The notes under the pieces are model-generated. The model was not told the origin of the DNA. It worked only from the letters and a program-made list of their open reading frames with translations, and did no database searches. A DNA stretch of 64,000 nt. Origin: Mumia xiangluensis. Its GTDB lineage: Bacteria; Actinomycetota; Actinomycetes; Propionibacteriales; Nocardioidaceae. The stretch is from positions 248,001 through 312,000 of the forward strand of contig NZ_WJYO01000004.1 in assembly GCF_010994095.1 (NCBI RefSeq). Direction: 5' to 3'. The translations under genes were made by a program, and so were the position numbers. The stretch's first letter is position 1. Each line of letters begins with the position of its first letter. Of this stretch, positions 30,373 through 39,023 are shown piece after piece.

Positions 30373-31656
30373 TCAGGCGTTCGCCATCGCCTCGCGGGCG
30401 GCCTTCTCGGCCTCGCGCTTCTCGCGGCGCAGTGCCTTCGACTCCGGCGAGTTGCCGACCTTGTACGGGTCGGACGGCTTCCTGCCGAGCACCGCGAGCT
30501 GACGGACGACGCTGCCGATCTGCTTCGAGAGGCGGCCGGTGTTGTACGTCAGGCCGTACTTCTCGACGAGCAGGTGCACGTCCTCCGCGACCTCGGGGTA
30601 GCGGCGGGCCGGGATGTCGGGGAACAGGTGGTGCTCGACCTGGTACGAGAGGTTGCCGGTCATCACGTGGAACGGGCGGGAGCCGGTGATGTTCGCGGAG
30701 CCGAGCAGCTGGCGGAGGTACCACTGGCCACGGGTCTCGTTCTGCGCCTCGTCCTCGGTGAACGTCTCGACCTCGGCGGGGAAGTGGCCGCAGAAGATGA
30801 TGATGAACGTCCAGATGTTGCGGATGATGTTGGCGGCCACGTTGCCGCCGAGCACGGCCAGCGGCACCCACCACGCGGTGAAGGGGATCAGCGGGATCGC
30901 GAGCACCGGGAACGCGACGTAGTCCTTGACGACCTGACGGCGCACCTTCTGCCAGGCGCGCTTCTTGCGGGCCTTGAACTCGGACTTGCTCATGCGGCCG
31001 CCGAGGTACTCGTCGAGCTCGATGCCGTGGTACATCACGCCCCACTCGAAGAACAGCATGAGCAGGAACGCCAGCGGCAGGTTGACCCGGTGGCTCGGGT
31101 ACCACGGCTGGGCCTCGTCGATCCGGAACATGTTGTAGCCGATGTCGCGGTCCATGCCGTGGATGTTCGTGTAGGTGTGGTGGATGTAGTTGTGGCCGTG
31201 CTTCCAGTCCTGAGCCGGCGCCACGTTGTCCCACTCGTACTTCTTGCCGTCGACGACGGGGTCGTTCATCCAGTCGTACTGGCCGTGCATCACGTTGTGG
31301 CCGATCTCCATGTTCTCGAGGATCTTGGCCACCGCGAGGCAGACGATGCCGGCGATGAAGACGGGCAGGAAGAACGGGAAGAAGATGCCGACGCGTCCCA
31401 GCACGTCGAAGACGCGCTGGACCTTGATGACGCGGCGGATGTAGTCGGCGTCGGTCTGGCCGAGGTCGTCGAGGACGCGCTGGCGTACGGCGTCGAGCTC
31501 GTTGCCGAAGTCCTCGAGCTGCTCGTACGTCATCAGGTCGAGGCCGATGGTCGCGCGCTTGGTGGTGTCCTCGCCGACGAGCGGCGCCGGCGCTGCGTTG
31601 TGGTTGCTGGCGCTCAGCGGCTCGATCGGGGCGTTCCGCTTGCGGAGGTGGGACAT
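30373..31656 (-). CDS. desA3: Acyl-CoA/fatty-acid desaturase (DesA3-like)
   Basis: 427 residues, a membrane di-iron desaturase. Three His boxes are visible: HNVMH (near residue 135), HGHNYIHHTY and QVEHHLFP. Two hydrophobic hairpins lie between them. It introduces a cis double bond into acyl-CoA with electrons from a reductase. The upstream gene, ending 10 bases earlier, encodes that reductase; the same order occurs in M. tuberculosis (Rv3230c-desA3), where the product is oleoyl-CoA. AGAGGAA precedes ATG 31656, which is preferred to the longer open frame at 31701. The C-terminus is Lys/Glu/Ala rich. Confidence 0.92.
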   Translation of the reverse strand: MSHLRKRNAPIEPLSASNHNAAPAPLVGEDTTKRATIGLDLMTYEQLEDFGNELDAVRQRVLDDLGQTDADYIRRVIKVQRVFDVLGRVGIFFPFFLPVFIAGIVCLAVAKILENMEIGHNVMHGQYDWMNDPVVDGKKYEWDNVAPAQDWKHGHNYIHHTYTNIHGMDRDIGYNMFRIDEAQPWYPSHRVNLPLAFLLMLFFEWGVMYHGIELDEYLGGRMSKSEFKARKKRAWQKVRRQVVKDYVAFPVLAIPLIPFTAWWVPLAVLGGNVAANIIRNIWTFIIIFCGHFPAEVETFTEDEAQNETRGQWYLRQLLGSANITGSRPFHVMTGNLSYQVEHHLFPDIPARRYPEVAEDVHLLVEKYGLTYNTGRLSKQIGSVVRQLAVLGRKPSDPYKVGNSPESKALRREKREAEKAAREAMANA

Positions 31657-31666
31657 GGCGTTCCTC

Positions 31667-32758
31667 TCAGAGGGCGACGTTGACGTCGCCGACGGGGACA
31701 TGGACGCAGATCTTGACGGTCTCGTCGGTGCTGGCGGAGACCTCGCCGGTGATGACGTGGCGCACGGCGCCGTGGTTCTTCTTGAGGGCGCACGTGTTGC
31801 AGACGCCCATGCGGCAGCCGAACTCGGGCGTGAGCCCGGCGGCCTCCGCCTGCTCGAGGATCGTCGCGCCGGAGTTGGCGGCGTCGATGCCGCTGTCGTC
31901 GAACGTGAGGGTCCCGGTGGCGTCCTCGGCGTCGAGGTCGACGGTCGGGACCTTGAAGTACTCGGTGTGCAGCTGCTCTGCTGCGCCGAGCTCGTCGTAC
32001 GTGTCGCGCACGGAGGCGATGAGTCCGGCGGGACCGCAGACGTACGAGAGGGTGCTGGTCGGGTCGACCTCGAGGTGCTTGAGGTGGACGAGGTCGAAGC
32101 GGCCGGCCAGCTCGGCGTCTGCCTCGGGCTCGCGGGTGTAGACGCGGACGATGCGGACGAACTCGTACGACGCCGCGAGTGCGTCGAGCTCCTCGGAGAA
32201 CATCTCGTCCTCGCGGCTGCGGGCGTAGTGCAGGAAGGTGACGCGGCCGGTGTGGCCGGACTCGCTCAGCGTGCGCAGCATCGACATGACCGGCGTGATG
32301 CCGCTGCCGCCGGAGAGCAGGAGCAGGTCGTCCGGGACGACGTCGGGAAGCACGAAGTCGCCGTCGGCCTGCGAGAGGTGGATCAGCGTCCGGGGAGAGA
32401 GCTCGTGGTGGAGGTACTGGGAGACGTAGCCGTCGGGGTGTGCCTTCACCGAGACGCTGAAGGTCCCGTCCTTGCGGCGCGCGGAGCTCGACACCGAGAA
32501 CACGCGGACGCGACGCTTGCCGTCGACCTCCACGCCGAACTCGACGTGCTGGCCGGGCTTGAAGCCGCGCCAGGCGCCGTTGGGTCGGAGAACGACCGTG
32601 CTCGCGACACCCGTCTCGTGGACGACCTCGACGACCCTGGCCCGCACGTGCTTGACGGCGAGCATGGGGTGGATCTGGTCGAGGTAGTGGTCGATGGTGT
32701 GCGGCGAGGTCAGAGCGGCGATCGGTCGCGAGGCGAGTGCCTTGCGGACGATACCCAT
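31667..32758 (-). CDS. Ferredoxin-NADP-type reductase with C-terminal 2Fe-2S domain, desaturase partner
   Basis: 363 residues, Rv3230c-like. FAD-binding (RVFSVSSS) and NAD(P)-binding (LLLLSGGSGITPVMSMLR) domains are followed by a plant-type 2Fe-2S domain with CRMGVCNTC and the distal Cys in VKICVHVP. It passes electrons from NADPH to the desaturase in the membrane. It is the first gene of the operon. CGGAGG lies 4-5 bases before the ATG. A palindromic operator overlaps its promoter. Confidence 0.93.
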   Translation of the reverse strand: MGIVRKALASRPIAALTSPHTIDHYLDQIHPMLAVKHVRARVVEVVHETGVASTVVLRPNGAWRGFKPGQHVEFGVEVDGKRRVRVFSVSSSARRKDGTFSVSVKAHPDGYVSQYLHHELSPRTLIHLSQADGDFVLPDVVPDDLLLLSGGSGITPVMSMLRTLSESGHTGRVTFLHYARSREDEMFSEELDALAASYEFVRIVRVYTREPEADAELAGRFDLVHLKHLEVDPTSTLSYVCGPAGLIASVRDTYDELGAAEQLHTEYFKVPTVDLDAEDATGTLTFDDSGIDAANSGATILEQAEAAGLTPEFGCRMGVCNTCALKKNHGAVRHVITGEVSASTDETVKICVHVPVGDVNVAL

Positions 32759-32797
32759 GGGGCCTCCGAGGGATTCAGTGAACGTCCGTGCACCGCC

Positions 32798-32827
32798 TAA
32801 CCTACGCAACCGTAGGTTATGTCGCAA
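32798..32827 (-). promoter_or_regulatory. Desaturase operon promoter with embedded palindromic operator
   Basis: On the minus strand TTGCGA (32827-32822) and TAGGTT (32804-32799) are separated by 17 bases. A perfect palindrome with arms TAACCTACG and CGTAGGTTA and a CAAC centre covers 32798-32819, across spacer and -10. This layout fits a TetR-type repressor that senses fatty acids; the regulator is not in the window. Confidence 0.75.
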
Positions 32828-32838
32828 GTTGGCGGCGC

Positions 32839-32854
32839 TGTGACGCAGGTCACG
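32839..32854. promoter_or_regulatory. CRP/GlxR-like site upstream of GNAT gene
   Basis: TGTGA-N6-TCACG, one base from the CRP-family consensus TGTGA-N6-TCACA. It lies 23 bases before GTG 32877 and just upstream of the desaturase promoter on the other strand, so it could act on either gene. Confidence 0.5.
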
Positions 32855-32876
32855 TGGCGCTGCCAGACTCGGAACC

Positions 32877-33452
32877 GTGAGGGTCCTCCTGACGACCGAA
32901 CGCGTCCGCCTGCGGCAGTTCACCGCCGACGACGCCGACCTCCTGTACGCCCTCGACAACGACCCAGCCGTGATGCGCTACATCAACGGCGGCGCGGCGG
33001 TGCCGCGGGAGGAGATCGTCGACGAGGTGATCCCGGCGTTCCTGGGCTGGTACGCCCGCCACGCTGCGTACGGGTTCTGGGCTGCCGAGGAGCGCGGCAG
33101 CGGCCGGTTCCTGGGGTGGTTCCACTACCGGCCTGAGGAGCACGACGACCCGCGGGACCCCGAGCTGGGCTACCGGCTGCACACCGCCGCCTGGGGCCAC
33201 GGATACGCGACCGAGGTGTCGCAGGCGCTCGTCGACCACGGCTTCACGTCCTGTGACGTCGTCCGCGTGCACGCCTCCACGATGGTCGTTAACGTCGGGT
33301 CGTGGCGGGTGATGGAGAACGTCGGGATGCGGCGCGTCCGGATCTTCCACGCCGACTGGCCGGTGCGGATCGACGGCGACGAGCACGGAGACGTCGAGTA
33401 CGCGATCACACGGGGCGAGTGGGAGGCGCGACAGTCGTCTCGCGAACCGTGA
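32877..33452 (+). CDS. GNAT-family acetyltransferase (RimJ/RimL type)
   Basis: 191 residues with LTTERVRLRQFTADDADLLY at the N-terminus and the acetyl-CoA loop region LHTAAWGHGYATEVSQALVD at about residues 101-120, typical of RimJ/RimL-like N-acetyltransferases. The loop is degenerate (AAWGHGYA in place of RGxGxG), as is common here. GTG 32877 has CAGACT and 7 bases upstream, consistent with leaderless expression. Substrate unknown. Confidence 0.85.
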   Translation: MRVLLTTERVRLRQFTADDADLLYALDNDPAVMRYINGGAAVPREEIVDEVIPAFLGWYARHAAYGFWAAEERGSGRFLGWFHYRPEEHDDPRDPELGYRLHTAAWGHGYATEVSQALVDHGFTSCDVVRVHASTMVVNVGSWRVMENVGMRRVRIFHADWPVRIDGDEHGDVEYAITRGEWEARQSSREP

Positions 33453-33467
33453 ACCACGATCCGGCAC

Positions 33468-33480
33468 TACGCTGAAAACC
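33468..33480 (+). promoter_or_regulatory. -10 box for leaderless zwf
   Basis: TACGCT at 33468-33473, 7 bases (GAAAACC), then ATG 33481. Confidence 0.65.
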
Positions 33481-34908
33481 ATGGAGTCGAAGCCGTACGT
33501 GTTCGTGCTCTTCGGTGCGACAGGAGACCTCGCTCGGCGCAAGCTTCTGCCCGGTCTCCTGCACCTCTGGCAGGCGGGGCTCCTCCCGAGCGCCCGCATC
33601 GTCGGCACGTCCCTGGACGAGATGGACCTGGACAAGTTCCGTACGCTCGCCCGCGACGCGATCGCCGAGTTCAGCACCCCGGCGCCCAGCGACGAGGACT
33701 GGGCGGGGTTCGCGGACCTGCTGCGATGGGCACCCGGCGACGGCGGCCCTGAAGGCCTGGCGTCGAGCGTCCACCGTGCGGAGTCCGAGGTGGGCGGCGA
33801 GCCCCAGATCCTGCACTACCTGAGCGTGCCGCCGAAGGCTGCTCTCGCGGTCGTGCACGAGATCGAGGAGGCCGGTCTGGCCGCGCGGTCGCGCATCGTG
33901 ATGGAGAAGCCCTTCGGCACGGACCTCGCCTCCGCGCGCCGGCTCAACGCCGCGCTGCACGAGGTCTTCCGCGAGGACCAGATCTTCCGGATCGACCACT
34001 TCCTCGGCAAGGAGGCGGCCCAGAACATCCTCGCGCTGCGGTTCGCTAACGGTCTCTTCGAGCCGATCTGGAACCGCAACCACATCGAGCACGTCCAGAT
34101 CGACGTGCCGGAGACCCTCGGCCTCGGCGGCCGCATCGGGTTCTACGAGCAGACCGGCGCCTACCGCGACATGGTCGTCACCCACCTGTTCCAGGTGCTG
34201 GGGTTCGTCGCGATGGAGCCGCCGACGGCGCTGGCGCCGTACGCGATCACCGAGGAGAAGACGAAGGTCTTCCGCTCGATGCTGCCGATCGAGCCGAGCG
34301 ACGTGGTCCGCGGCCAGTACACCGGCTATCGCGAGGAGCCCGACGTCGCGGACGACTCCGACACCGAGACGTTCGTGGCGCTGCGCTGCTTCGTCGACAA
34401 CTGGCGGTGGGCGGGCGTCCCGTTCTACCTGCGGACCGGCAAACAGCTGGCCGAGGGGGCGCGCATCATCTCGATCGCGTTCCGCGAGCCGCCCAAGAGC
34501 ATGTTCCCCGAGGGTTCGGGCGTCGGAGCGCAGGGCCCGGACCACCTGACGTTCGACCTCGCCGACCACGCGCGCCTGTCGCTGTCGTTCTACGGCAAGC
34601 GCCCGGGGCACGGCATGCGCATGGACAAGTTCTCGATGCAGTTCGCGTTCAACGAGACGAACGACTACGCGGCGCTCGAGGCGTACGAACGCCTGATCTA
34701 CGACGCGATGCGGGGCGACCACACGCTGTTCACGACGGCGGAGGGCATCGAGCAGCTCTGGAGCATCTCGCAGCAGCTGCTCGACCACCCGCCACCGGTG
34801 CGGGTCTATCCGGTGGGGTCGTGGGGACCGAACGCGATCCACCAGCTGATCGCCCCGCATGCGTGGCGGCTGCCCTTCGAGCGGCCCTGGCGCGAGAAGA
34901 AGGAGTAG
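33481..34908 (+). CDS. zwf: Glucose-6-phosphate 1-dehydrogenase
   Basis: 475 residues. It oxidises glucose-6-phosphate to 6-phosphogluconolactone, making NADPH or reduced F420-independent equivalents for the pentose phosphate pathway. NADP-binding motif FGATGDLARRKL at the N-terminus; the catalytic segment RIDHFLGKE at about residues 171-179; conserved MEKPFG. No opcA, pgl or other pentose phosphate gene is nearby, so this copy stands alone and may be a second zwf. Start ATG 33481 is supported by the -10 spacing. Confidence 0.94.
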   Translation: MESKPYVFVLFGATGDLARRKLLPGLLHLWQAGLLPSARIVGTSLDEMDLDKFRTLARDAIAEFSTPAPSDEDWAGFADLLRWAPGDGGPEGLASSVHRAESEVGGEPQILHYLSVPPKAALAVVHEIEEAGLAARSRIVMEKPFGTDLASARRLNAALHEVFREDQIFRIDHFLGKEAAQNILALRFANGLFEPIWNRNHIEHVQIDVPETLGLGGRIGFYEQTGAYRDMVVTHLFQVLGFVAMEPPTALAPYAITEEKTKVFRSMLPIEPSDVVRGQYTGYREEPDVADDSDTETFVALRCFVDNWRWAGVPFYLRTGKQLAEGARIISIAFREPPKSMFPEGSGVGAQGPDHLTFDLADHARLSLSFYGKRPGHGMRMDKFSMQFAFNETNDYAALEAYERLIYDAMRGDHTLFTTAEGIEQLWSISQQLLDHPPPVRVYPVGSWGPNAIHQLIAPHAWRLPFERPWREKKE

Positions 34909-34946
34909 TCCGGGCCGTCGCACCGCCAGGTGTCAGGATGGGAGTC

Positions 34947-37900
34947 GTGCAGGTTCACCTCCTCGGCCCGGTCGAGGTCGTCGTCGGTGGGGAGACGGTC
35001 GATCTCGGCGGCCCCCGCAGCCGAGCCCTCGTCGCCCGGCTCGCCCTCGCCGCCCCGCACGCGGTCGCCGTCGACACGCTCGTCGACGACCTGTGGGGAG
35101 CGGACCCGCCGCGCAACGCCCACAACGCCCTGCAGTCCGTCGTCTCCCGTACCCGCAGCCGGCTCCCGGACGGGGTGCTCACCTCGAGCGGTGGCGGCTA
35201 CCGCCTCGTCGTGGCCGCGGACGATGTCGACGCCCACCGGTTCACGAGGCTCGCGGGCGAGGGGCGCAGACGCGAGGCGCTCGGGGTGTGGAGCGGCGCC
35301 GCGCTCGACGGGCTCGACGACGCCCCGTTCGTGGTCCCGGCGACCGCCGCGCTCGAGGAGCGCAGGATCGCCGTCCTCGAGGACAGCCTCGAGGACGAGG
35401 TCTCCAGCGGACGGTACGACCCCGCCGGCGTCGTCGCCGAGCTGACCGGGCTCGTCGATGCCCACCCCTACCGCGAACGCCTGTGGGCGGCGCTCATGCG
35501 GGTGCTCGCCGCGACCGGCCGCACAGCGGACGCCCTCGCGGCGTACGAGCGGATGCGCGTCCGTCTCGCCGACGACCTCGGCCTCGACCCGTCGCCGATG
35601 ACCCAGGCCGTCCAGCAGGAGATCCTCAGCGGCGAGGTCGCCGCGAGCGCGCCGCGAGAGGCGCCGCCCTCCCGCACCAACCTGCGGACGGCGCTCACGA
35701 GCTTCGTCGGTCGCGAGCAGGCCGTCGCGGAGCTGAGCGCGCTGGTGACGTCGCACCGGCTCGTCACGCTGGTCGGGCCGGGCGGCGCGGGCAAGACCAG
35801 GCTCGCGGCCGAGACCGCGGCGCGGGTCGCGGCGTCGTACCCGGACGGTGTCTGGATGATCGAGCTCGCCGCCGTCACCGACCCGGCGGACATCCTCGAC
35901 GCCGTCGTCGGAGCGCTCGACCTCCGCGAGGTCGTGGTGCTCGACCGGGCCGCCGAGCGGAGGGTGGACGACCGGACTCGGCTGGTGGAGGCGCTCACCG
36001 GCCGACAGGTGCTCCTCGTCGCCGACAATTGCGAGCACCTGGTCGCGGACGTGGCCGCGGTGACGGAGGACCTCCTGCAGGCGTTGCCGGAGCTCCGCGT
36101 CGTCGCGACCAGCCGCGAGCCGCTGGACCTCCTCGGCGAGGTCGTGCTGCCGGTCGCCCCGCTCGACGTGCCGATGGACGGGACGACCCCTCGGGAGGCC
36201 CTCCAGCACAGCGCGGTGGACCTGTTCGTGCAGCGGGCGCGGGCCGCGGCCCCCGCCTTCGTGCTCGACGACGCGACCCTTCCTGCCGTGCTCGAGATCT
36301 GTCGCCGCCTCGACGGCCAGCCGCTCGCCCTGGAGCTGGCCGCCGCGCGCCTCCGGACGCTGACCGCGTCCCAGGTCGCCGCGCGGCTCGGTGACCGGTT
36401 CCGGCTGCTCACCGGCGGCAGCCGTACGGCGTTGCCGCGGCACCGCACGCTGCGTGCCGTCGTCGAGTGGAGCTGGGACCTCCTCGACGAGGCCGAGCGT
36501 GTGCTCGCGGAGCGCGTCGCGGTGTTCCCTGCGGGCATCTCCGTCCCAGCGGCCGCCGCGATCGTCGGGATCGACGAGGCGGGTGCGCTCGACCTCCTCA
36601 CCGCGCTGGCCGACAAGTCCCTGCTCGCGCCGATCGCCGACAACCTCGGGGAGCCGCGGTTCCGGATGCTGGAGACGCTGCGCGAGTACGGCACCGACCG
36701 GCTCGTGGAGCGGGGAGAGGCCGACGCCGTGCGCCGTGCGCACCTCGCGTACTTCCGCCGTCTCGCCCACGACCTCGAGCCCCGGCTCCGGCGGCGCGAG
36801 CAGATCGAGGCGCTCGCCGTCCTCGACGACGAGCGTGGCAACCTCCTGGCGGCGGTGTCGTACGCGATCGACAGTCGCGACGGGGACTCGGCGGCGTGGA
36901 TCGCTTCCGACCTGGCGTGGTACTTCTCGCTGCGCGGCCAGCACGACGAGATCGCCGACCTCTCCGCCCGCGTCCTCGCGATGGACGTCCCGCTGCCGCC
37001 GACGCCCGAGCTGGTGTGCGTCGCCATGCGCTTCGTCGCCCAGATCGACGACCCCCGCTCCCGAGCCGGACGGGGTGCGCTGATCGAGCGGATCGCCGCG
37101 CTCCGCGAGGATCCCGACCTCGATCGGGAGGCGCCCACCGTCACGCTGATCCTGGTGGCGACCGACCTGTTCTCGACCTTCGGGGACGACACAGGGCGGG
37201 TCGACGTCAGCGAGATCGACATGTCGGCGGCGTTGGAGCACCGCGATCCGTGGGTGCGGTCGGCCGCACGGTTCGTCCGGCTCGCCTGGCAGGACAACGC
37301 CGGCGCGGCGACGAGAGGGGACGAGGACGACCTCGCTCACGCGCTCGAGGGGTTCCGCGAGGTCGGCGACCGGTGGGGACAGGCGATGGGCGAGTCGACG
37401 CTCGCCTCGGCGTACGAGCGCGCGGGGAAGCTCGACGTCGCCCGAGACCACCTGCAGTCGGCCGTCGAGCTCCTGGACGAGCTCGGTGCCGACCGCGACG
37501 CCGGGCAGCTGCGAGCGCGCCTCGTGTGGCTCGCCGTGGGTGACCAGGCGCGGACCGGCGGCGACGTCGCGACGCTGCGCCGTGACCTCGCGGTCGTCGC
37601 CGAGGAGGCGCGGAGTCTCGGGCACCGCGACACCGAGGCGTACGCGCAGGTGGCCGAGATCGACCTCGAACGCTGGGTGGGCGACAGGGAGACGGCCTGG
37701 CGTCTGGCGACCCGGCTGGTCACCGAGCTCGAGAGCGACGGATCCGCCTTCCGCGCCCCTCAGTTCCGCGCGATCGCGCTGAGCGCGTCCGCCGTCGCGA
37801 CCCTCCCGTACGACGCCGCGGCCGCCCGCGCGTACCTGGCGCGCGCCGCCGCCGAGGCCAGGCGAGCCCGCGACATGCCGATCGCGGCTCTGGTGGCCAC

Positions 37901-38129
37901 GACGTTCGCGGTGCTCGCTGCGCACGACGGAGACGCGGAGCTCGCCGCCCGGCGCCTGGGCGCTGCCCGGCAGATCCGCGGTGCCGACGACCTCGGCAAC
38001 TGCGACACGGTGACGCTCACGGACACGCTGGGCGAGTCGCTCGGGCGAGCACGGTTCGACGCGCTCGTCGCCGAGGGGGCCGCGCTGTCACGCGAGGACG
38101 CCTTGGCGCTCGCCCTGCCGGAGTCGTGA
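34947..38129 (+). CDS. Large SARP/BTAD regulator with NB-ARC ATPase and TPR-like repeats
   Basis: 1,060 residues. An OmpR-type winged helix (about 1-90) and a BTAD domain (about 95-235, with PYRERLWAALMRVLAATGRT) are the SARP core. A STAND/NB-ARC ATPase follows with Walker A VGPGGAGKTRLAA and the kinase-2 segment RQVLLVADNCEHL. The rest is helical and TPR-like. This AfsR/GutR-like design senses a ligand through the repeats. The start is GTG 34947 because CAGGAT stands 7 bases before it; ATG 34938 is an alternative. The target is unknown; the GntR-ABC operon lies beyond a palindrome on the opposite strand. Confidence 0.88.
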   Translation: MQVHLLGPVEVVVGGETVDLGGPRSRALVARLALAAPHAVAVDTLVDDLWGADPPRNAHNALQSVVSRTRSRLPDGVLTSSGGGYRLVVAADDVDAHRFTRLAGEGRRREALGVWSGAALDGLDDAPFVVPATAALEERRIAVLEDSLEDEVSSGRYDPAGVVAELTGLVDAHPYRERLWAALMRVLAATGRTADALAAYERMRVRLADDLGLDPSPMTQAVQQEILSGEVAASAPREAPPSRTNLRTALTSFVGREQAVAELSALVTSHRLVTLVGPGGAGKTRLAAETAARVAASYPDGVWMIELAAVTDPADILDAVVGALDLREVVVLDRAAERRVDDRTRLVEALTGRQVLLVADNCEHLVADVAAVTEDLLQALPELRVVATSREPLDLLGEVVLPVAPLDVPMDGTTPREALQHSAVDLFVQRARAAAPAFVLDDATLPAVLEICRRLDGQPLALELAAARLRTLTASQVAARLGDRFRLLTGGSRTALPRHRTLRAVVEWSWDLLDEAERVLAERVAVFPAGISVPAAAAIVGIDEAGALDLLTALADKSLLAPIADNLGEPRFRMLETLREYGTDRLVERGEADAVRRAHLAYFRRLAHDLEPRLRRREQIEALAVLDDERGNLLAAVSYAIDSRDGDSAAWIASDLAWYFSLRGQHDEIADLSARVLAMDVPLPPTPELVCVAMRFVAQIDDPRSRAGRGALIERIAALREDPDLDREAPTVTLILVATDLFSTFGDDTGRVDVSEIDMSAALEHRDPWVRSAARFVRLAWQDNAGAATRGDEDDLAHALEGFREVGDRWGQAMGESTLASAYERAGKLDVARDHLQSAVELLDELGADRDAGQLRARLVWLAVGDQARTGGDVATLRRDLAVVAEEARSLGHRDTEAYAQVAEIDLERWVGDRETAWRLATRLVTELESDGSAFRAPQFRAIALSASAVATLPYDAAAARAYLARAAAEARRARDMPIAALVATTFAVLAAHDGDAELAARRLGAARQIRGADDLGNCDTVTLTDTLGESLGRARFDALVAEGAALSREDALALALPES

Positions 38130-38147
38130 GCCGCAGCCACCTCCGTC

Positions 38148-38202
38148 GGTGCGCCCGTGGTCACTGTGGTGGTTCCGGTGACCACGGGCGCACCAACGGG
38201 TG
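38148..38202. repeat. Extragenic palindrome, family A copy 2
   Basis: 17-bp perfect arms GGTGCGCCCGTGGTCAC (38148-38164) and its complement (38178-38194) around a 13-base loop, then AACGGGTG. Compared with copy 1 at 30306, the stem changes TGA/TCA to CCC/GGG while the flanking bases stay the same. It again lies between convergent genes. Confidence 0.85.
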
Positions 38203-38219
38203 GCGCCGCCTGGGGCGCG

Positions 38220-39023
38220 TCAGGCCTTGCGGCGGTACGCGCGTACCGCGAGCGGGGCGAAGACCGCGGTGATCGCCCCGGCCATCCCGAGAGTGATCAG
38301 GATGTCCCCGCTCTCCGCGCCGCCCGTGAAGAGCCCTCGGACGGCGTCGGTGAGGTGCGTGACCGGGTTGATGTTGACCCAGGCCTGCAGCCAGCCCGGC
38401 ATCGTCTCCGGGTCGACGAACATGCTCGACCCGAAGGTCAGCGGGAAGAGCGCGATGAAGCCGATGCCCTGCACCGAGCCGGACTCGCGCAGCACCATGC
38501 CGAGGAAGACCGCGATCCAGCACAGCGCCCACGCCACGAGCAGCACGAGTGCGCAGCCCGCGAGCACCGACCACACGTTGGTGGTAGCGCGGTAGCCGAT
38601 CACGTACCCGAAGCCGAGCGTCACCGCGATCGACGTCGCGTACCGGACGCCCTCGGCCGCGACCGCGCCGACGAGCGGGGCCGATCGTGGGATGGGCAGC
38701 GACCGGAACCGGTCGAAGACACCCTCCTTGATGTCGGTGTTGAGGTTCACGCCGATCGCGATCGTGCTGAACAGCACCGTCTGCGCCATCAGGCCGGGCA
38801 GCACGAACTGGAGGTAGTCGTGGGTCGACCCGGCGATCGCGCCTCCGAAGAGGTAGACGAAGACGACGATGAAGATGATCGGCTGGAGGGTGACGTCGAA
38901 GAACTGCTCCGGCGTACGGCGCATCTTCTTCAGGGCGCGCCCGGCCAGCGCCGCGCTGTGGCGGACGAGCGGGAACGGCGCTGGCGTGGTCGTACGGTCG
39001 GGGACGAGTGTGGCGGCGCTCAT
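38220..39023 (-). CDS. ABC-2 type transport permease (DrrB-like)
   Basis: 267 residues with about six membrane helices (for example LQPIIFIVVFVYLFGGAIAG and GIGFIALFPLTFGSSMFV). The segment NTDIKEGVFDRFRSLPI is the conserved amphipathic piece of DrrB/ABC-2 permeases. It overlaps the ATPase gene by 4 bases. Together they form a drug or lipid exporter of the daunorubicin-resistance type. Substrate unknown. Confidence 0.92.
   Translation of the reverse strand: MSAATLVPDRTTTPAPFPLVRHSAALAGRALKKMRRTPEQFFDVTLQPIIFIVVFVYLFGGAIAGSTHDYLQFVLPGLMAQTVLFSTIAIGVNLNTDIKEGVFDRFRSLPIPRSAPLVGAVAAEGVRYATSIAVTLGFGYVIGYRATTNVWSVLAGCALVLLVAWALCWIAVFLGMVLRESGSVQGIGFIALFPLTFGSSMFVDPETMPGWLQAWVNINPVTHLTDAVRGLFTGGAESGDILITLGMAGAITAVFAPLAVRAYRRKA

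Noticed and set aside
34806-37925. Minus-strand open frame of 1,039 codons over the SARP gene
   Set aside because: Shadow frame; the plus strand has clear BTAD, NB-ARC and TPR domains.
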